Shown here piece after piece: positions 54,989 to 63,875 of a DNA stretch of 64,000 bases. The notes under the pieces are model-generated. The model was not told where the DNA came from and did not search any database. It saw only the letters and a program-made list of their open reading frames with translations. The position numbers and the translations under genes were made by a program. Each line of letters begins with the position of its first letter. Within the stretch, counting starts at the first letter, position 1. The stretch comes from Bombella mellum (GTDB lineage: Bacteria; Pseudomonadota; Alphaproteobacteria; Acetobacterales; Acetobacteraceae): positions 124,001 through 188,000 of the forward strand of contig NZ_PDLY01000002.1 of the NCBI RefSeq assembly GCF_014048465.1. The letters are read 5' to 3'.

Positions 54989-56311
54989 TCAGGGCTGGAA
55001 GCTGATGGGACGGCCCACGTTGCTGGTGACGAGCTCATCATCCTGCATCACGACCTGCCCCCGGACGATGGTTCCCACGGGCCAGCCCGTGACGGTCTTT
55101 CCGTCATAAGGTGTCCAGCCTGCGGGAGAGGCGATCCAGTCATTGGTGATGGTCCGCTGCTTCTTCATGTCCACAAGGGTGATGTCACCATCAAACCCGA
55201 CGGCCAGACGCCCCTTGTTCGGCAGCCCATAGACCCGGGCCGGACCGGCGGCCATCACGTCCACGAGCCGGGTCAGGCTCAGACGCCCTGCATTGACGTG
55301 ACCCAGCATCAGCGGAACGATCGTCTGCACACCCGTCAGGCCGGACGGACATTCCAGCCACGGCAGTTCCTTGGCTTCTCTGGGATGCGGCGCATGGTCG
55401 GAAGACACCACATCCACCCGTCCATCCCGCAGGGCGGCCCAGCCTGCCTCAAAATGACGCCGCTCATTCCGCAGCGGAGGGTTCATCACGGCCTTGCCAC
55501 CCAGACGCTCATAACATTCCGGTCCTTCATTGGTCAGATGATTGACCAGAACCTCCACCGTGGCATGACGGCGGTTCTCACCCAGAAGGATGAACTCCTC
55601 TTCCGTTGAGACATGCAAGATGTTGATGGGCCGCCCCGTCCTGCGGGACAGGGCCAAGATACGCTGCGTGCCCCGAATGGCGCATTCCGCATCCCGCCAC
55701 TCGGCATGACAGTGGTAGGGCTGCCCCGGCTCGAAGAGCTTCCGCCGCTCCCGCAGGCGGTATTCATCCTCCGAATGGAAGGACACACGGCGATGGCCGG
55801 AGCGCAGGACCGCCTCGATCCCCTCATCATCCTCGATCATGAGATCGCCGGTCGAAGACCCCGCAAAAACCTTGACGCCACAGACACCCTCTTCCTGCTC
55901 GAACTCGGCCAGAAGGGGGGTGTTCTCCCGGGTCGCACCAATATACATGGCGACGTCAATATTAGCCGTCTCCACGATATGCTGACGCTTCCAGTCCAGC
56001 ATCTTCCTGTCCGTGATGGTCGGGTTGGTGTTCGGCATGTCAAACACGGCCGTAATGCCACCCAGAGCCGCCGCCCGGGTACCTGTCTCCAGCGTTTCAG
56101 CCTCCGGCTTGCCGGGATCACGCAGATGCACGTGAGAGTCGATCAGCCCGGGCAGGACATGTAGGCCCGTGGCATCAATGACACGGTCAGCCTCATCACT
56201 GGCGGAAACAGACAGGGAAGCGATCCGCTGGTCACGGATGCCGATGTCGGCCTGCGCCTCACCCCATGGAAATACGCACCGTCCATTACGGATTATGAGA
56301 TCAAAATGCAT
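54989..56311 (-). CDS. pyrC: Dihydroorotase (class I)
   Basis: Cyclises carbamoyl-aspartate in pyrimidine synthesis. The 440-residue amidohydrolase has HVHLRDPG (60-67), DMPNTNP and a C-terminal SSDHAPHP metal site. The segment GVKVFAGSSTG carries the lysine region. The form with EAETLETGTRAAALGGITAV is class I (PyrC/AllB-like). Dihydroorotase is favoured over allantoinase or hydantoinase because of overall pattern and length. pyrB is not adjacent. Confidence 0.88.
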   Translation of the reverse strand: MHFDLIIRNGRCVFPWGEAQADIGIRDQRIASLSVSASDEADRVIDATGLHVLPGLIDSHVHLRDPGKPEAETLETGTRAAALGGITAVFDMPNTNPTITDRKMLDWKRQHIVETANIDVAMYIGATRENTPLLAEFEQEEGVCGVKVFAGSSTGDLMIEDDEGIEAVLRSGHRRVSFHSEDEYRLRERRKLFEPGQPYHCHAEWRDAECAIRGTQRILALSRRTGRPINILHVSTEEEFILLGENRRHATVEVLVNHLTNEGPECYERLGGKAVMNPPLRNERRHFEAGWAALRDGRVDVVSSDHAPHPREAKELPWLECPSGLTGVQTIVPLMLGHVNAGRLSLTRLVDVMAAGPARVYGLPNKGRLAVGFDGDITLVDMKKQRTITNDWIASPAGWTPYDGKTVTGWPVGTIVRGQVVMQDDELVTSNVGRPISFQP

Positions 56312-56362
56312 GATGTCTCCCTGAAAAATCTGTCATCGTTTCATCACAGTGATGACCGGTTC

Positions 56363-57268
56363 TTACCCCCCTCTGGACCATTCATAAAGAGAGAGGGCGG
56401 CCTGACAGACATCTTCAGCCTTCAGACCCTCCATGTTTCCGGTACCCGGCGGGCCGGGAGCCTCAAGCACGGCCGTCCAGCGGCCAGAAGGCGCATATTC
56501 TGCGGCACGGCTGGGGCCAAACAGGCCCAGCGTTGGCACATCCAGAGCCGCTGACAGGTGCATCAGCCCTGAATCACTCCCGACAAACAGGCAGCAGCGG
56601 GCCAGCAGGGCTGCGACCTGCGCCAGTGAATGCCTCCCGCCAAGGTCCAGAGCCTCCGGCATGGCAGCCCGGGCCGGAGCGGCCAGCCTCTCCTCCCGTT
56701 CTCCCGGCCCATAGAACAGGGCAGGACGCATCCCCTCTGCCCTCAGCCGGTCTGCGAGAGCCGCAAAAGATGCAGCGGGCCAGAGTTTCGTCTCCGTTCC
56801 CGCCGTCGGAGCCAGAGCCACCCAGCGGACGTCAGCGGGCAGGAGACGGGCGGCCATGCCCTGCTCCTCCGGTCCCAGCCAGACATGCGGACGAAAGGGC
56901 TGCCTGAAGCCCAGTGACCGGGCCTGCTGCTCCAGCTTCAGCCCTGTCCGCCTGCCCCCCCTGACGACATGACGGGAACGGCTCCATACTCCATAGGCCA
57001 GAGGCGATGAACGAAGATCGACCACCACTTCCCAGCGATGGCGCACAACCTGCCACCACAGGGCCAGCCAGTGCCTGTTATGAGGCTTCTTCTCCACCAC
57101 GATGATCCGCTCGCAACGGGGCATGTACCGGAACAGGTCCTGCACGGCCGGACCGCAGGCGATGGTGAATCGGGCCTGAGGATGACGCTCCATCATCCCG
57201 GCCAGCGCCCCCATGGCAATCACGGCATCACCAAGACGATGCGCCGTGATGAAGAGGATACGATTCAC
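56363..57268 (-). CDS. Glycosyltransferase family 9 (heptosyltransferase-like)
   Basis: A 301-residue GT9 protein related to the ADP-heptose:LPS heptosyltransferases WaaC and WaaF. It has a start of the form ILFITAHRLGDAVIAMGAL and a central WVALAPTAGTETKLWPAASFAALADRL block. The acceptor-side motif CLFVGSDSGLMHLSAALDVPTLGLFGPS also fits. It probably adds a sugar to the lipopolysaccharide core, but donor and acceptor are not known. Its ATG overlaps dnaQ by 4 bases. Confidence 0.88.
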   Translation of the reverse strand: MNRILFITAHRLGDAVIAMGALAGMMERHPQARFTIACGPAVQDLFRYMPRCERIIVVEKKPHNRHWLALWWQVVRHRWEVVVDLRSSPLAYGVWSRSRHVVRGGRRTGLKLEQQARSLGFRQPFRPHVWLGPEEQGMAARLLPADVRWVALAPTAGTETKLWPAASFAALADRLRAEGMRPALFYGPGEREERLAAPARAAMPEALDLGGRHSLAQVAALLARCCLFVGSDSGLMHLSAALDVPTLGLFGPSRAAEYAPSGRWTAVLEAPGPPGTGNMEGLKAEDVCQAALSLYEWSRGG

Positions 57269-57960
57269 TCCTGCAACCAGATCGGGTCTGACAGGGTTGC
57301 GAGAAATTCGGCATGACGGGCCTGGGTGGCCTCATCCGGTGGTGGCATGGGGCGGGCCTTGCGACCCGTCACGACCCTGCGCTTCCCCGCCCCACCCGGG
57401 CCGGCAGCCTGCTGCCGGTCACTGCCCAAACCAAGGCCACGCTGCCGCCCCCCGATCAGCTCCACATACACGTCGGCCAGCAGACGGCAGTCCAGCAGGG
57501 CATTGTGGGTGCCACGTTCGGAAAGGTCGATCCCGAAACGTCGGCAGAGGGCGTCCAGATTGGCAGGCATCCCGGGGAATTTCTTTCGGGCCATGATGAC
57601 GGTATCGATGGCCCGACTGTCATAATCCAGAACGGAACGTCCGGCCCGCTTCAGCTCTGCATTGATGAACTTGAAATCGAACGGTGCATTATGGGCGATC
57701 ATCTTCCCGTCACCGATGAACTCCAGAAACTCATCGGCAATGTCAGCGAAAAGAGGTTTCCCTTCCAGGTCCGCCAGCGTGAAACCATGCACCTTTGTGG
57801 CCTCGGGGGGGATGTCCCGTTCGGGATTCACCAGCACATGGAAACAATTCCCCGTCCGCAGGTCATTCACCAGCTCCAGGGCGGCAATCTCGATCACCCT
57901 GTCCCCAGTATCCGGGTCCAGCCCTGTCGTCTCGGTATCAAAAAGAATGGAACGGGTCAT
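57265..57960 (-). CDS. dnaQ: DNA polymerase III epsilon subunit (DnaQ proofreading exonuclease)
   Basis: The 3'-5' exonuclease that proofreads replication. The 231-residue protein has ExoI FDTETTG (7-13, Asp8 and Glu10), ExoII HNAPFDFKFIN (about 93) and the ExoIII-epsilon motif HNALLDCRLLADVY. A tail with basic and Gly-rich residues would bind the alpha subunit. The ATG at 57960 comes just after the coaE stop, and the end overlaps the GT9 gene by 4 bases. Confidence 0.95.
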   Translation of the reverse strand: MTRSILFDTETTGLDPDTGDRVIEIAALELVNDLRTGNCFHVLVNPERDIPPEATKVHGFTLADLEGKPLFADIADEFLEFIGDGKMIAHNAPFDFKFINAELKRAGRSVLDYDSRAIDTVIMARKKFPGMPANLDALCRRFGIDLSERGTHNALLDCRLLADVYVELIGGRQRGLGLGSDRQQAAGPGGAGKRRVVTGRKARPMPPPDEATQARHAEFLATLSDPIWLQE

Positions 57961-57961
57961 G

Positions 57962-58576
57962 TCATCGTCTTTCACGCATCTGCCACAGGGAGGCCAGAAT
58001 GGCACGGACCTGACGGGCCGCACAGGCACGGGAGAGGCCCGTCCTTATCACGATATCGGCCCGGCGTCGCCGCTCCCTGTCCGGCATCTGCCGGGCCAGC
58101 AGGGCTTTCGCATCCGCCTCGCTCATCTGCCCGCCCCTCCTGTAACGCTGCCGGATGCGGGACAGACGGACAGACAGCGGAGCCGACACCACCATGACGA
58201 GCGTACAGTCCCGATCCGCCCCCGTTTCCCACAGAAGGGGAATGTCCAGAACACAGAACGGCACCTGACGGGACCGGCAACGCCTCAGAAAAGCCTGTCT
58301 CTCCTGCCGGACCATCGGATGGATGATGGCCTCCAGCCGTGGCAGGACAGTTGGATCGGCCGCTATGAGACGGCGCAGGGCCGCCCTGTCCAGCACGCCA
58401 TCATACACGACACCGGGAAACGCCTTCTGTAGGGCAGGAACCGCCCGCCCATGAGGGGCCTGAAGCTGACGGACGCAGGCATCCGCATCGAAGACAGGCA
58501 CACCAGCCCTGCGGAACATGGATGCCACCGTGCTCTTCCCGGCGGCCATGCCACCCGTCAGCCCCAGAACCTTCAC
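57962..58576 (-). CDS. coaE: Dephospho-CoA kinase CoaE
   Basis: Phosphorylates dephospho-CoA in the last step of coenzyme A synthesis. The 204-residue protein has the P-loop GLTGGMAAGKST (5-16), the substrate lid (FDADACVRQL) and VLDIPLLWETG. Gene order aroE-coaE-dnaQ is a common alphaproteobacterial arrangement. It starts 24 bases after aroE ends. Confidence 0.95.
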   Translation of the reverse strand: MKVLGLTGGMAAGKSTVASMFRRAGVPVFDADACVRQLQAPHGRAVPALQKAFPGVVYDGVLDRAALRRLIAADPTVLPRLEAIIHPMVRQERQAFLRRCRSRQVPFCVLDIPLLWETGADRDCTLVMVVSAPLSVRLSRIRQRYRRGGQMSEADAKALLARQMPDRERRRRADIVIRTGLSRACAARQVRAILASLWQMRERR

Positions 58577-58600
58577 GAACAGGCCCCGACCATCACCATG

Positions 58601-59449
58601 TCAGGAAAGGCCATGCCGGGCGAGGTCCTGCGCCAGAAGGTCAAAACTGGCTTCATCAGCTTCCGGCAGCACACCGAACCATTCCTGAAACCCGGCCCGT
58701 GCCTGACAGATCAGCATGCCCAGCCCGTCCACGGTGCGGAAGCCACGCTCCTGCGCTGCCTTCAGCAGAGGTGTCTGCCGAGGCGTATAGACGATGTCCG
58801 CCACGCTCAGCCCCTCCTGCCCTTTCTGCAGCAGGCTGGACCATGCCATATCCTCACGGCCGCCCATACCGAGCGATGTCGCATTAACGAGAAGACTCAT
58901 CTCTCCCAGTCGGTCAGGCCATTCTGCCCAGCCCAGAACCGTTCCGGCTCCCAGAGCCTGTACAAGAGCCTCGGCCCGAGCTGCCGTACGGTTGGAGATG
59001 AAGACCTCACAGCCCCGATCCTGCAAGGCAGCAGCCACAGCCCGGGCAGCTCCACCGGCACCCAGAATCAGGACACGCCCTTCCAACGCCACGCCATGCG
59101 CCAGAAGATTGTCGCAGAAGCCAGTCCCATCTGTGCAGTCCCCCATGATCCGCCCCTCTGCAAAGCGCAGTATATTAGCCGCCCCAGCCCGGCGAGCCGT
59201 TTCTGTCAGTTCATCACAAAGACGAAAGGCTTCCTCCTTGTGCGGAATCGTGACATTCACCCCACGGAAGCCCGCTGCGGCCAATCCTCTCAGGGCCGTT
59301 TCCAGCTGTCCTAGCTCGACTGGCAAAGGAACATAGGCCCCATTGATCTGATGCACCCGGCACCAGTGGTTATGCAGCATGGGAGACCGGGAATGTTCCA
59401 CTGGCCAGCCAATTATCCCGGCCAGTCTGGTTTTTCCATCCATTGTCAC
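58601..59449 (-). CDS. aroE: Shikimate dehydrogenase AroE
   Basis: Reduces 3-dehydroshikimate to shikimate with NADPH. The 282-residue protein has GWPVEHSRSPMLHN (SxS substrate motif), NVTIPHKE (catalytic Lys), GDCTDGTGF and the cofactor motif GAGGAARAV. The preferred start is a GTG at 59449 forming a GTGA overlap with the preceding gene, with AAGGA 6 bases upstream. The ATG two codons later (59443) is a close alternative. Confidence 0.94.
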   Translation of the reverse strand: MTMDGKTRLAGIIGWPVEHSRSPMLHNHWCRVHQINGAYVPLPVELGQLETALRGLAAAGFRGVNVTIPHKEEAFRLCDELTETARRAGAANILRFAEGRIMGDCTDGTGFCDNLLAHGVALEGRVLILGAGGAARAVAAALQDRGCEVFISNRTAARAEALVQALGAGTVLGWAEWPDRLGEMSLLVNATSLGMGGREDMAWSSLLQKGQEGLSVADIVYTPRQTPLLKAAQERGFRTVDGLGMLICQARAGFQEWFGVLPEADEASFDLLAQDLARHGLS

Positions 59450-60234
59450 ATCATGTCCTTTCGTTTTTCCCAAAAAAGAGGCAGCAGCCGGGCCAAACGC
59501 TCCGCCCAGAGACGCTGCCCCGCTTCATCACTGATGAGGTCCTGCCTTATCTCGATCTCAAGGGCTGGCAGATTCCGCCGTCCGGCGTGATAGGGCACGC
59601 TGTATTCATTCTGGCTGTTCAGCACATAAGGCTGGTTGTCCCCCACATGGAGGTCGCCTTCCTCCTCCAGCAATATCCGCATCAGGCGGGCTGAATGAGG
59701 GTCATGATCGTGCAGCAGCCCGATGTCCCACGGGCGTCTCCGCCCATCCTGCATGGCAGGAGTGAAACTGTGCAGGGATACGAACAGCGTCGCTTCCGGC
59801 TTCCGTCGGGCCAGATGGCGTTCTATCTCATCGTGATAGGCATGGAGAATGGCCTCTTCCCGCTGCCCTCTCTCCACAGCTGACAGGCCCTGATTCCCCG
59901 GCACGGGCGCACCGTCACTGACGGGGGGAATGGAAGTCGGATGCCCGGCGGCCCGGTTGCAGTCAATCACGAGGCGGGAATAGACCTGCTCCACAAGCAA
60001 GCAACCAAGAGCCTGCTGGAGGTGTCTCCCCACTTCCCGGATGCCAATATCATAGGCGATGTGCCGGTCCCATTCATCCACAGGCAGGCCCAGATCACCC
60101 AGCCTTTCTGGCACGGCACGGCCCGCATGGTCGCTGATCATGACGAAAGGACTGTCCGTCACTGCTGCATGGACATGATAAGGGCGGGCCTCACCCTCCC
60201 CCAGAAGGGGCATGGCCTCAGTCTGCCTGTTCAT
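59446..60234 (-). CDS. N-formylglutamate amidohydrolase family protein
   Basis: A 262-residue member of the N-formylglutamate amidohydrolase (HutG-like) family. It has SDHAGRAVPERLGDLG, the block YSRLVIDCNRA and FVSLHSFTPAM carrying likely zinc ligands, and EIEIRQDLI late. The family hydrolyses N-formyl-glutamate or related amides. No histidine-degradation genes are nearby, so the physiological substrate is unclear. The ATG at 60234 follows GAGG by 9 bases. A GTG at 60249 overlapping the tlpA-like stop is possible. Confidence 0.87.
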   Translation of the reverse strand: MNRQTEAMPLLGEGEARPYHVHAAVTDSPFVMISDHAGRAVPERLGDLGLPVDEWDRHIAYDIGIREVGRHLQQALGCLLVEQVYSRLVIDCNRAAGHPTSIPPVSDGAPVPGNQGLSAVERGQREEAILHAYHDEIERHLARRKPEATLFVSLHSFTPAMQDGRRRPWDIGLLHDHDPHSARLMRILLEEEGDLHVGDNQPYVLNSQNEYSVPYHAGRRNLPALEIEIRQDLISDEAGQRLWAERLARLLPLFWEKRKDMM

Positions 60235-60245
60235 CACGCCCGACC

Positions 60246-60818
60246 TCACTCAACCTGACGAAGAAGGGAGCGGACCGTGCTGGCCGCAGCGGCGTCCTTC
60301 CACTCCACGCCGCCATCAGAAATGGCCCGCACCTGCCCCTGGGCATCGACCAGCAGCGTCATGGGCAGTCCGGGTTCCTGAAGGCTCTTCAGGAACGGGT
60401 CCACGGCCTGACGCTCCGCCGTCCAGACGGGCAGGCCTTCGGCATGAAGACGGGGCAGGGCTGCCTGAACCCGTTCAGGTGAACCACTGTCCAGAGCAAC
60501 GGGGATCACGGGCAGATCAGGATTCCTGTCCAGAAAGGCTGCCAGCTGGGGCAGCTCTTCCCGGCAGGGTGTGCACCATGTGGCCCAGAGATGCAGCATG
60601 TACGGCTTCCCCGACTTCAGGGGCAGGCTGGCCTTCGTGCCGCCCATCCCCGTGATGCCCAGCGTGACCGGGGCCGACAGGGCCGGTTCCGGCTCAAGCT
60701 CCTGCAAACTCTGCAACGCCTCGGCCTGCACGCAATTGTGCCACAGGCCCGCAGCCGCTACACTCAGCCAGCCCGCCAGAACGGCGCATGTACGAATCTT
60801 TTTCCAGTTTCTGATCAT
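60246..60818 (-). CDS. TlpA-like thiol:disulfide oxidoreductase
   Basis: A 190-residue exported thioredoxin-fold protein with a signal sequence or N-terminal anchor (about 10-33) and a redox centre WCTPC (81-85, Cys82 and Cys85). The TlpA/ResA pattern continues with [11 protein letters not shown] and the cis-Pro [12 protein letters not shown]. Such proteins reduce apocytochrome c or copper-site cysteines in the periplasm. The ATG at 60818 follows GAGGA by 6 bases. Its start lies only 10 bases from the divergent argH start. Confidence 0.9.
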   Translation of the reverse strand: MIRNWKKIRTCAVLAGWLSVAAAGLWHNCVQAEALQSLQELEPEPALSAPVTLGITGMGGTKASLPLKSGKPYMLHLWATWCTPCREELPQLAAFLDRNPDLPVIPVALDSGSPERVQAALPRLHAEGLPVWTAERQAVDPFLKSLQEPGLPMTLLVDAQGQVRAISDGGVEWKDAAAASTVRSLLRQVE

Positions 60819-60828
60819 ATCGGTCCTC

Positions 60829-62271
60829 ATGACGCACAATAATACCAGCAACGCCTCCCCTGCAAACAGACCCGCCAGCACGGACGCCGCCAACCCCCAG
60901 TGGGGTGGCCGTTTCGCCAGCGGTCCGGCAGCCATCATGGAGGAGATCAACGCCTCCATCGGGTTCGACAGAATTCTCTGGCGGCAGGATATCCGTGGCT
61001 CCCTCGCCCATGCTGCCATGCTCCGCAAGGTTGGCCTGCTGACGGAACAGGAAGAAGCCGAAATCCGGCAGGGTCTGGCCGATATTGCCACGGAAATCGA
61101 AGAAGGCCGCTTCGCTTTCTCCCCGGCACTGGAAGATATTCACATGAATATCGAGTCCCGCCTGTCCGAGCGGATCGGGGAAGCCGGGAAACGGCTGCAC
61201 ACCGCCCGTTCCCGCAATGACCAGATCGCCACGGACTTCCGTCTCTGGGTCCGGGATTCCATCGACGGCATCGTGGAACAGACGGAAGCCCTTATGCGTA
61301 CCCTTGCCCGCCGTGCGCTGGAATATCATGACACCCCCATGCCGGGTTTCACCCATCTTCAGGTCGCCCAGCCCGTCACTTTCGGCCATCACCTGCTGGC
61401 TTATGTGGAAATGCTGGCCCGTGATGCCTCCCGCCTGCGTGATGCCCGCCGCCGGATGAATGAATGCCCGTTGGGGTCCGCCGCCCTGGCAGGCACATCC
61501 TTCCCCATCGACCGGGACATGACGGCGCAGGCCCTCGGTTTCGACCGCCCGACGTCAAACTCGCTGGATGCCGTGTCCGACCGCGACTTTGCGCTGGAAT
61601 ATCTGTCTGTCCTCTCCATGGAGGCCATGCATCTCTCCCGCCTTTCGGAAGAGATCGTGCAGTGGGCCTCTGCGGCCTTCAATTTCGTCCATCTGTCCGA
61701 TGCCTTCACCACCGGCTCCTCCATCATGCCGCAAAAGCGCAACCCGGATGCTGCCGAGCTGGTCCGTGCCAAGGTAGGCCGCATCACCGGTGACCTGATC
61801 GGGCTGCTGACGGTTATGAAAGGTCTCCCGCTGGCCTATGCGAAGGACACGCAGGAAGACAAGGAACCCGTCTTTGACGCCACGACGGCCATCACCCTGT
61901 CCTTGGCCGCCATGGAAGGGATGATCCGGGACCTCAAACCAAACAAGGAACGGATGCGGGAGCTGGCGGGTGCCGGCTTCTCCACCGCCACGGACCTTGC
62001 CGACTGGCTGGTGCGGGAACTGCGTCTGCCCTTCCGCACGGCCCATCATGTCACGGGGCGTCTTGTCAGCTTGGCCGAACAGAAAGGCTGCGACTTGGCC
62101 GATCTTTCACTCGAAGACATGCAGGCCGTGGAATCAGGCATCAACAGGTCCATCTATGACGTCCTGACCGTGGACTCCTCCCTTGCCTCCCGCACCAGCC
62201 ACGGCGGCACGGCACCGGCCAATGTGCAGGCACAGGCCAAGGGATGGCTGGAACGGCTTGGACAGGCCTGA
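60829..62271 (+). CDS. argH: Argininosuccinate lyase ArgH
   Basis: Splits argininosuccinate to arginine and fumarate. The 480-residue protein has a polar N-terminal tail, WGGRFASGP (25-33), HTARSRNDQ and the superfamily signature [11 protein letters not shown] (about 295-305) with the catalytic Ser. The ATG at 60829 is the last possible in-frame start before the conserved region. It has only a weak ribosome site and nearly abuts the divergent tlpA-like gene. Followed by a small lipoprotein gene, as is usual. Confidence 0.95.
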   Translation: MTHNNTSNASPANRPASTDAANPQWGGRFASGPAAIMEEINASIGFDRILWRQDIRGSLAHAAMLRKVGLLTEQEEAEIRQGLADIATEIEEGRFAFSPALEDIHMNIESRLSERIGEAGKRLHTARSRNDQIATDFRLWVRDSIDGIVEQTEALMRTLARRALEYHDTPMPGFTHLQVAQPVTFGHHLLAYVEMLARDASRLRDARRRMNECPLGSAALAGTSFPIDRDMTAQALGFDRPTSNSLDAVSDRDFALEYLSVLSMEAMHLSRLSEEIVQWASAAFNFVHLSDAFTTGSSIMPQKRNPDAAELVRAKVGRITGDLIGLLTVMKGLPLAYAKDTQEDKEPVFDATTAITLSLAAMEGMIRDLKPNKERMRELAGAGFSTATDLADWLVRELRLPFRTAHHVTGRLVSLAEQKGCDLADLSLEDMQAVESGINRSIYDVLTVDSSLASRTSHGGTAPANVQAQAKGWLERLGQA

Positions 62272-62285
62272 GCGGAGAGATGATC

Positions 62286-62444
62286 ATGCGTCTGCTTCAT
62301 TCCCCCCTCATGACGAGGGCCGTTCTGGCCCTTGTCGCTGGCGTCTTCCTGCTGGGTCTGAGTGCGTGCGGTCGGCAGGGCAATCCACAGCCTCCCGGCC
62401 CGTCTGACAAAGTCACCTACCCCCAGATATATCCACCCGAATAA
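62286..62444 (+). CDS. lptM: Small lipoprotein, LptM/YifL-like
   Basis: A 52-residue lipoprotein with a basic start, a hydrophobic core and lipobox LSAC (Cys28), then GRQGNPQPPG and a Tyr/Pro-rich end. LptM (YifL) assists maturation of the LPS translocon LptD. Location just after argH and the CGRxG start of the mature protein match the YifL family. The ATG at 62286 has GGAG 8 bases upstream. An ATG at 62280 is also in frame. lysA, common next in order elsewhere, is absent. Confidence 0.75.
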   Translation: MRLLHSPLMTRAVLALVAGVFLLGLSACGRQGNPQPPGPSDKVTYPQIYPPE

Positions 62445-62460
62445 AACCGCTTTTTTACGA

Positions 62461-62508
62461 GGCAGGCAGGCTTCCATATTTACCCCTGTCTGCCATTTCC
62501 TGTTTTTT
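62461..62508 (+). terminator. Terminator after the argH-lptM operon
   Basis: GGCAGGCAGG (62461-62470) pairs with CCTGTCTGCC (62485-62494) through nine Watson-Crick pairs and one G-U pair. After a short spacer a run of six Ts follows (62503-62508). Confidence 0.7.
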
Positions 62509-62647
62509 ATGAAATTTTTTCCTGACTGTTAAGTAATGTGTAAATAGGATAAAGTAATAATACCTAAAAAAATTCCCTATTCATTCATCTTTTATCTAAG
62601 AAGTTCCCCTACCCTGCCATGATGAAACGTACCTGAGAAAGGTGATC

Positions 62648-63073
62648 ATGATGGCAACGCTGACGGAAATCATTCTGAAAAACCCGTCCCGCTATGGCTA
62701 CATGCAGACCGGAAACATCGCCCATTTCCAGACTGCTCCTGCCATCGAGACCGGACTGCGTCTGACCCTGCCGACCGGCGATGTCATTCCCTGTCAGCGT
62801 CATAACAGGGGCTGGTACAATTTCATCCTGCCCGTCGAGACGGCCCGCATCTGTCTCGACATGACCGCACCTGACCTTGCGGAGTTCACTCTGGTGGAGA
62901 TCACCCTGTTCGTCGGTGCCCAGGAATGGTCCCTGCCAATCCCCAAAGCAAAACAGGATCGAGCGACCCGGGATGTCAGCATTGATCTCCCCGCCATTCC
63001 CTACTGGGTCCAGGGGCTTCTCTGCGTCCGTCTGGAACGTGCCGAACAGGCTCAGGCCGAACAGGCGGCCTGA
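62648..63073 (+). CDS. Hypothetical protein, 141 residues
   Basis: A protein I do not recognise. It is soluble and looks beta-rich: FQTAPAIETGLRLTLPTG, RGWYNFILPVETARI, LVEITLFVGAQEWSLPIP, then an end VQGLLCVRLERAEQAQAEQAA with an Ala/Gln/Glu tail. No signal peptide. The ATG at 62648 follows AAAGG by 5 bases. About 140 bases of very AT-rich DNA upstream, after the previous terminator, look like a promoter region in contrast with the GC-rich surroundings. It converges on the metallohydrolase. Confidence 0.72.
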   Translation: MMATLTEIILKNPSRYGYMQTGNIAHFQTAPAIETGLRLTLPTGDVIPCQRHNRGWYNFILPVETARICLDMTAPDLAEFTLVEITLFVGAQEWSLPIPKAKQDRATRDVSIDLPAIPYWVQGLLCVRLERAEQAQAEQAA

Positions 63074-63086
63074 GAAAACATCCTCC

Positions 63087-63875
63087 TCATACGGTCAGGA
63101 CCAGACCGTCCCGGGCGGGACGGACATCTTCAGGCAGACTTTCACACAGCGAGCCATAATCCATATCCGGCCCCATATGGGTCAGGACCGTGTGTCTGGG
63201 CTGGAACTGCTGCCGCCATTCCATCACACGCCCCAGCCAGCCATGGGATGGATGCGCCTCCCGCTGGAAGCACCCAACAACCCAACAGGACAGGTCATGC
63301 AGAACAGCCTGTGATTCTGCGGGGAAACTCTCAACATCCGTGCAGTAGGCAAACGCCCCGAGACGCAGACCGAGACTTGTCGTCCAGCCATGCTTCTGCG
63401 GGAAAATGCAGCCCTCCAGCGGACCGACCTTCAGCGGGCCATAGGTGGGAATTTCCTGCACGTCAAAGGCAGGACGATAGAAAGTCCCTCCTTCCCACGG
63501 GCGAAAGGCATAGTCAAAGCGCTGCCGCAGCTCGGCAAGAACCTCTGCCGTGGCCAGAAGCTGGATCGGCCGACCGATCACACGGTTGACAGCCCGAAGC
63601 TCATCCAGTCCACCGATATGATCGCTATGAGCGTGCGTGTAGAACACGGCATCGACATGGGTCAGTCCATTCGCCAGCATCTGCTGCCGCAGGTCCGGCC
63701 CACTGTCGACCAGAAGGCGGAAGCCCTCATGCTCGATCACGATGGATGACCGCAGACGGTGATTCCGCCTGTCCGTCGGATCACACACGCCCCAGAGGCC
63801 CGTTCCGGTCCCTTCCTCACCCCCGATCATGGGAACGCCAGCAGAGCCACCACAACCGAGAATCGTGATCTTCAT
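63087..63875 (-). CDS. MBL-fold metallohydrolase, PhnP-like
   Basis: A 262-residue metallo-beta-lactamase-fold phosphodiesterase related to PhnP. It has GCGGSAGVP (8-16), the metal motif THAHSDHIGGLDELR near 80-94 and a later HMGPDMDYGSL. PhnP acts on cyclic ribose phosphates, but this group is often found beside tatD outside phosphonate loci. The true substrate is therefore unknown. The ATG overlaps the tatD stop (ATGA), so the two are co-translated. Confidence 0.88.
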   Translation of the reverse strand: MKITILGCGGSAGVPMIGGEEGTGTGLWGVCDPTDRRNHRLRSSIVIEHEGFRLLVDSGPDLRQQMLANGLTHVDAVFYTHAHSDHIGGLDELRAVNRVIGRPIQLLATAEVLAELRQRFDYAFRPWEGGTFYRPAFDVQEIPTYGPLKVGPLEGCIFPQKHGWTTSLGLRLGAFAYCTDVESFPAESQAVLHDLSCWVVGCFQREAHPSHGWLGRVMEWRQQFQPRHTVLTHMGPDMDYGSLCESLPEDVRPARDGLVLTV

